Below are positions 63,313 to 64,000 of a stretch of DNA of 64,000 bases, piece by piece. The notes below the pieces were generated by a model. The model made no database searches and had not been told where the DNA came from. It saw only the letters and a list, made by a program, of their open reading frames with translations. Position numbers and translations under genes: made by a program. The stretch is from Adiantum capillus-veneris (Eukaryota; Streptophyta; Polypodiopsida; Polypodiales; Pteridaceae), in the NCBI GenBank assembly GCA_014529385.2, contig CM043956.1, positions 63,009,120-63,073,119 on the forward strand, given 5' to 3'. How positions within the stretch are numbered: position 1 is the stretch's first letter; each line of letters opens with the position of its first letter.

Positions 63313-64000
63313 GGGATGTACATCAATCGGACATTGTTACTACTTTCTTGAATGGTGACATATTTGAGGAAGTTTATGTAATGTAGCCTCATGGTTTTGT
63401 CAAGAAAGAAAGGACAAAAGGACGAAAGGATAAAGTATACAAATGTAAGAAAGATTTGTATGGGTTGAAGCAGTCTTCTCGTGCTTGGTATGAGAAAACT
63501 ATCACTCATTCGGTTAAACGAGGCTTTTGTAACAATCTAACAGAAAGCACTTTGTATGTAAAGCGTGAGGGTGGTGTACTTCTTATTGTTGTTCTATATG
63601 TGGATGATTTGCCGATTACTGGTCTGAATGAGACACAGTTTACTGAATTTAAGGCTAATTTAAATGCTACTTTCAAGATGAAAGATTTGGAGCCATTGCA
63701 TCATTACTTGAGCATACATTTTATGCAGAGTGATGGTGGTATTTCCTTGTGTCAAACAAGCTACATAGAATCATTACTATGTAAGTTTGGACTTGAGGAT
63801 TGCAAGCCTATTGCTACTCCGATGAAAATAGGTTTGAGGTCTTCATGATGCTGTTGATCCTGTCGATGTCATTCTTTAGCAGATTGCTGTTGGTGGATGC
63901 CTTATTTATCTATGCAATATGAGGCCAGATATTCAATTTGTTGTCTCATAAGTCAGCAGATTTATGAATAGCCCAAGTTCTAAACATTGGCGAGCTATCA
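63313..64000 (+). pseudogene. Copia B reverse transcriptase, right of insertion C
   Basis: GGGATGTACATCAATCGGAC continues the RT of B: HQSDIVTTFLNGDIFEEVYVM, a TAG, then KCKKDLYGLKQSSRAWYEK. The ORF 63456-63848 holds the catalytic YVDD (63597-63608) and CKFGLEDCKPIATPM. A frameshift near 63845 and a stop follow before RPDIQFVVS and SSKHWRAI at the edge. Confidence 0.9.

Larger units (their letters stand above)
56082..64000 (+). mobile_element. Old Ty1/copia element B, split by copia C and cut by the window end
   Basis: A 5'-truncated copia element (no LTR, no gag start) at 56082-58833, resuming at 63313-64000 after removal of element C and its GGGAT duplication. The proteins are of the same family as A and C but with many more stops, so it is the older layer. 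It runs off the right edge in RT/RNase H. Confidence 0.88.

Overview
The window is a transposon graveyard from a land-plant nuclear genome. Almost everything from 1 to 43338 and from 56082 to 64000 is LTR retrotransposon sequence of the Ty1/copia and Ty3/gypsy (chromovirus) superfamilies. Priming sites match plant initiator tRNA-Met (TGGTATCAGAG), integrases carry C-terminal chromodomains, and the one DNA transposon is a plant-type hAT with BED finger and DUF659. Layout and microsatellite-rich LTRs suggest a large, repeat-rich genome (fern, lycophyte or gymnosperm would fit), but I cannot place the species. I found no convincing intact host gene, rRNA, tRNA or CRISPR array.

Layout. 1-3374: minus-strand copia element A, cut by the window edge. 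3579-19509: a chained gypsy complex (E0 and E sharing the LTR at 5336-5969). Inserted in E are a solo LTR (7084-7804, target duplication CCAAT/CCAGT) and a 9.7-kb minus-strand chromovirus D (8159-17862, target duplication GCTTT). D's reverse transcriptase is itself split by a 1.84-kb hAT element (12128-13966, 8-bp duplication CTATCCAT). 19508-23478: scrambled gypsy pieces (inverted LTR piece, LTR J with gag, then a second gag-protease lineage H). H's terminal LTR (23479-23716 plus 36850-37328) is split by gypsy F (23717-36844, CGCAC), and F is split by the antiparallel gypsy G (26448-32891, GTTAC). Gypsy I (37349-43333, TTACA) follows. 46836-48945 is a tandem array of four LTR-like units. 48946-56081 is AT-rich non-coding DNA with duplications, palindromes and microsatellites. 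56082-64000: decayed copia B, split by the younger copia C (58834-63312, GGGAT).

How the parts relate. E0, E, J, F, G and I are related chromoviruses: they share gag, RT, integrase and chromodomain sequence, a GTAATC-N6-GATTAC hairpin just before the polypurine tract in five copies, and an LTR core block around GGCGCC. F and G LTRs carry regularly spaced telo-boxes; several LTR families carry repeated GATGACGTGGC-like sites. No element is intact: all have stops, frameshifts or loss of priming sites. The exact target duplications give a clear order of insertion: E before D before hAT; H before F before G; B before C.
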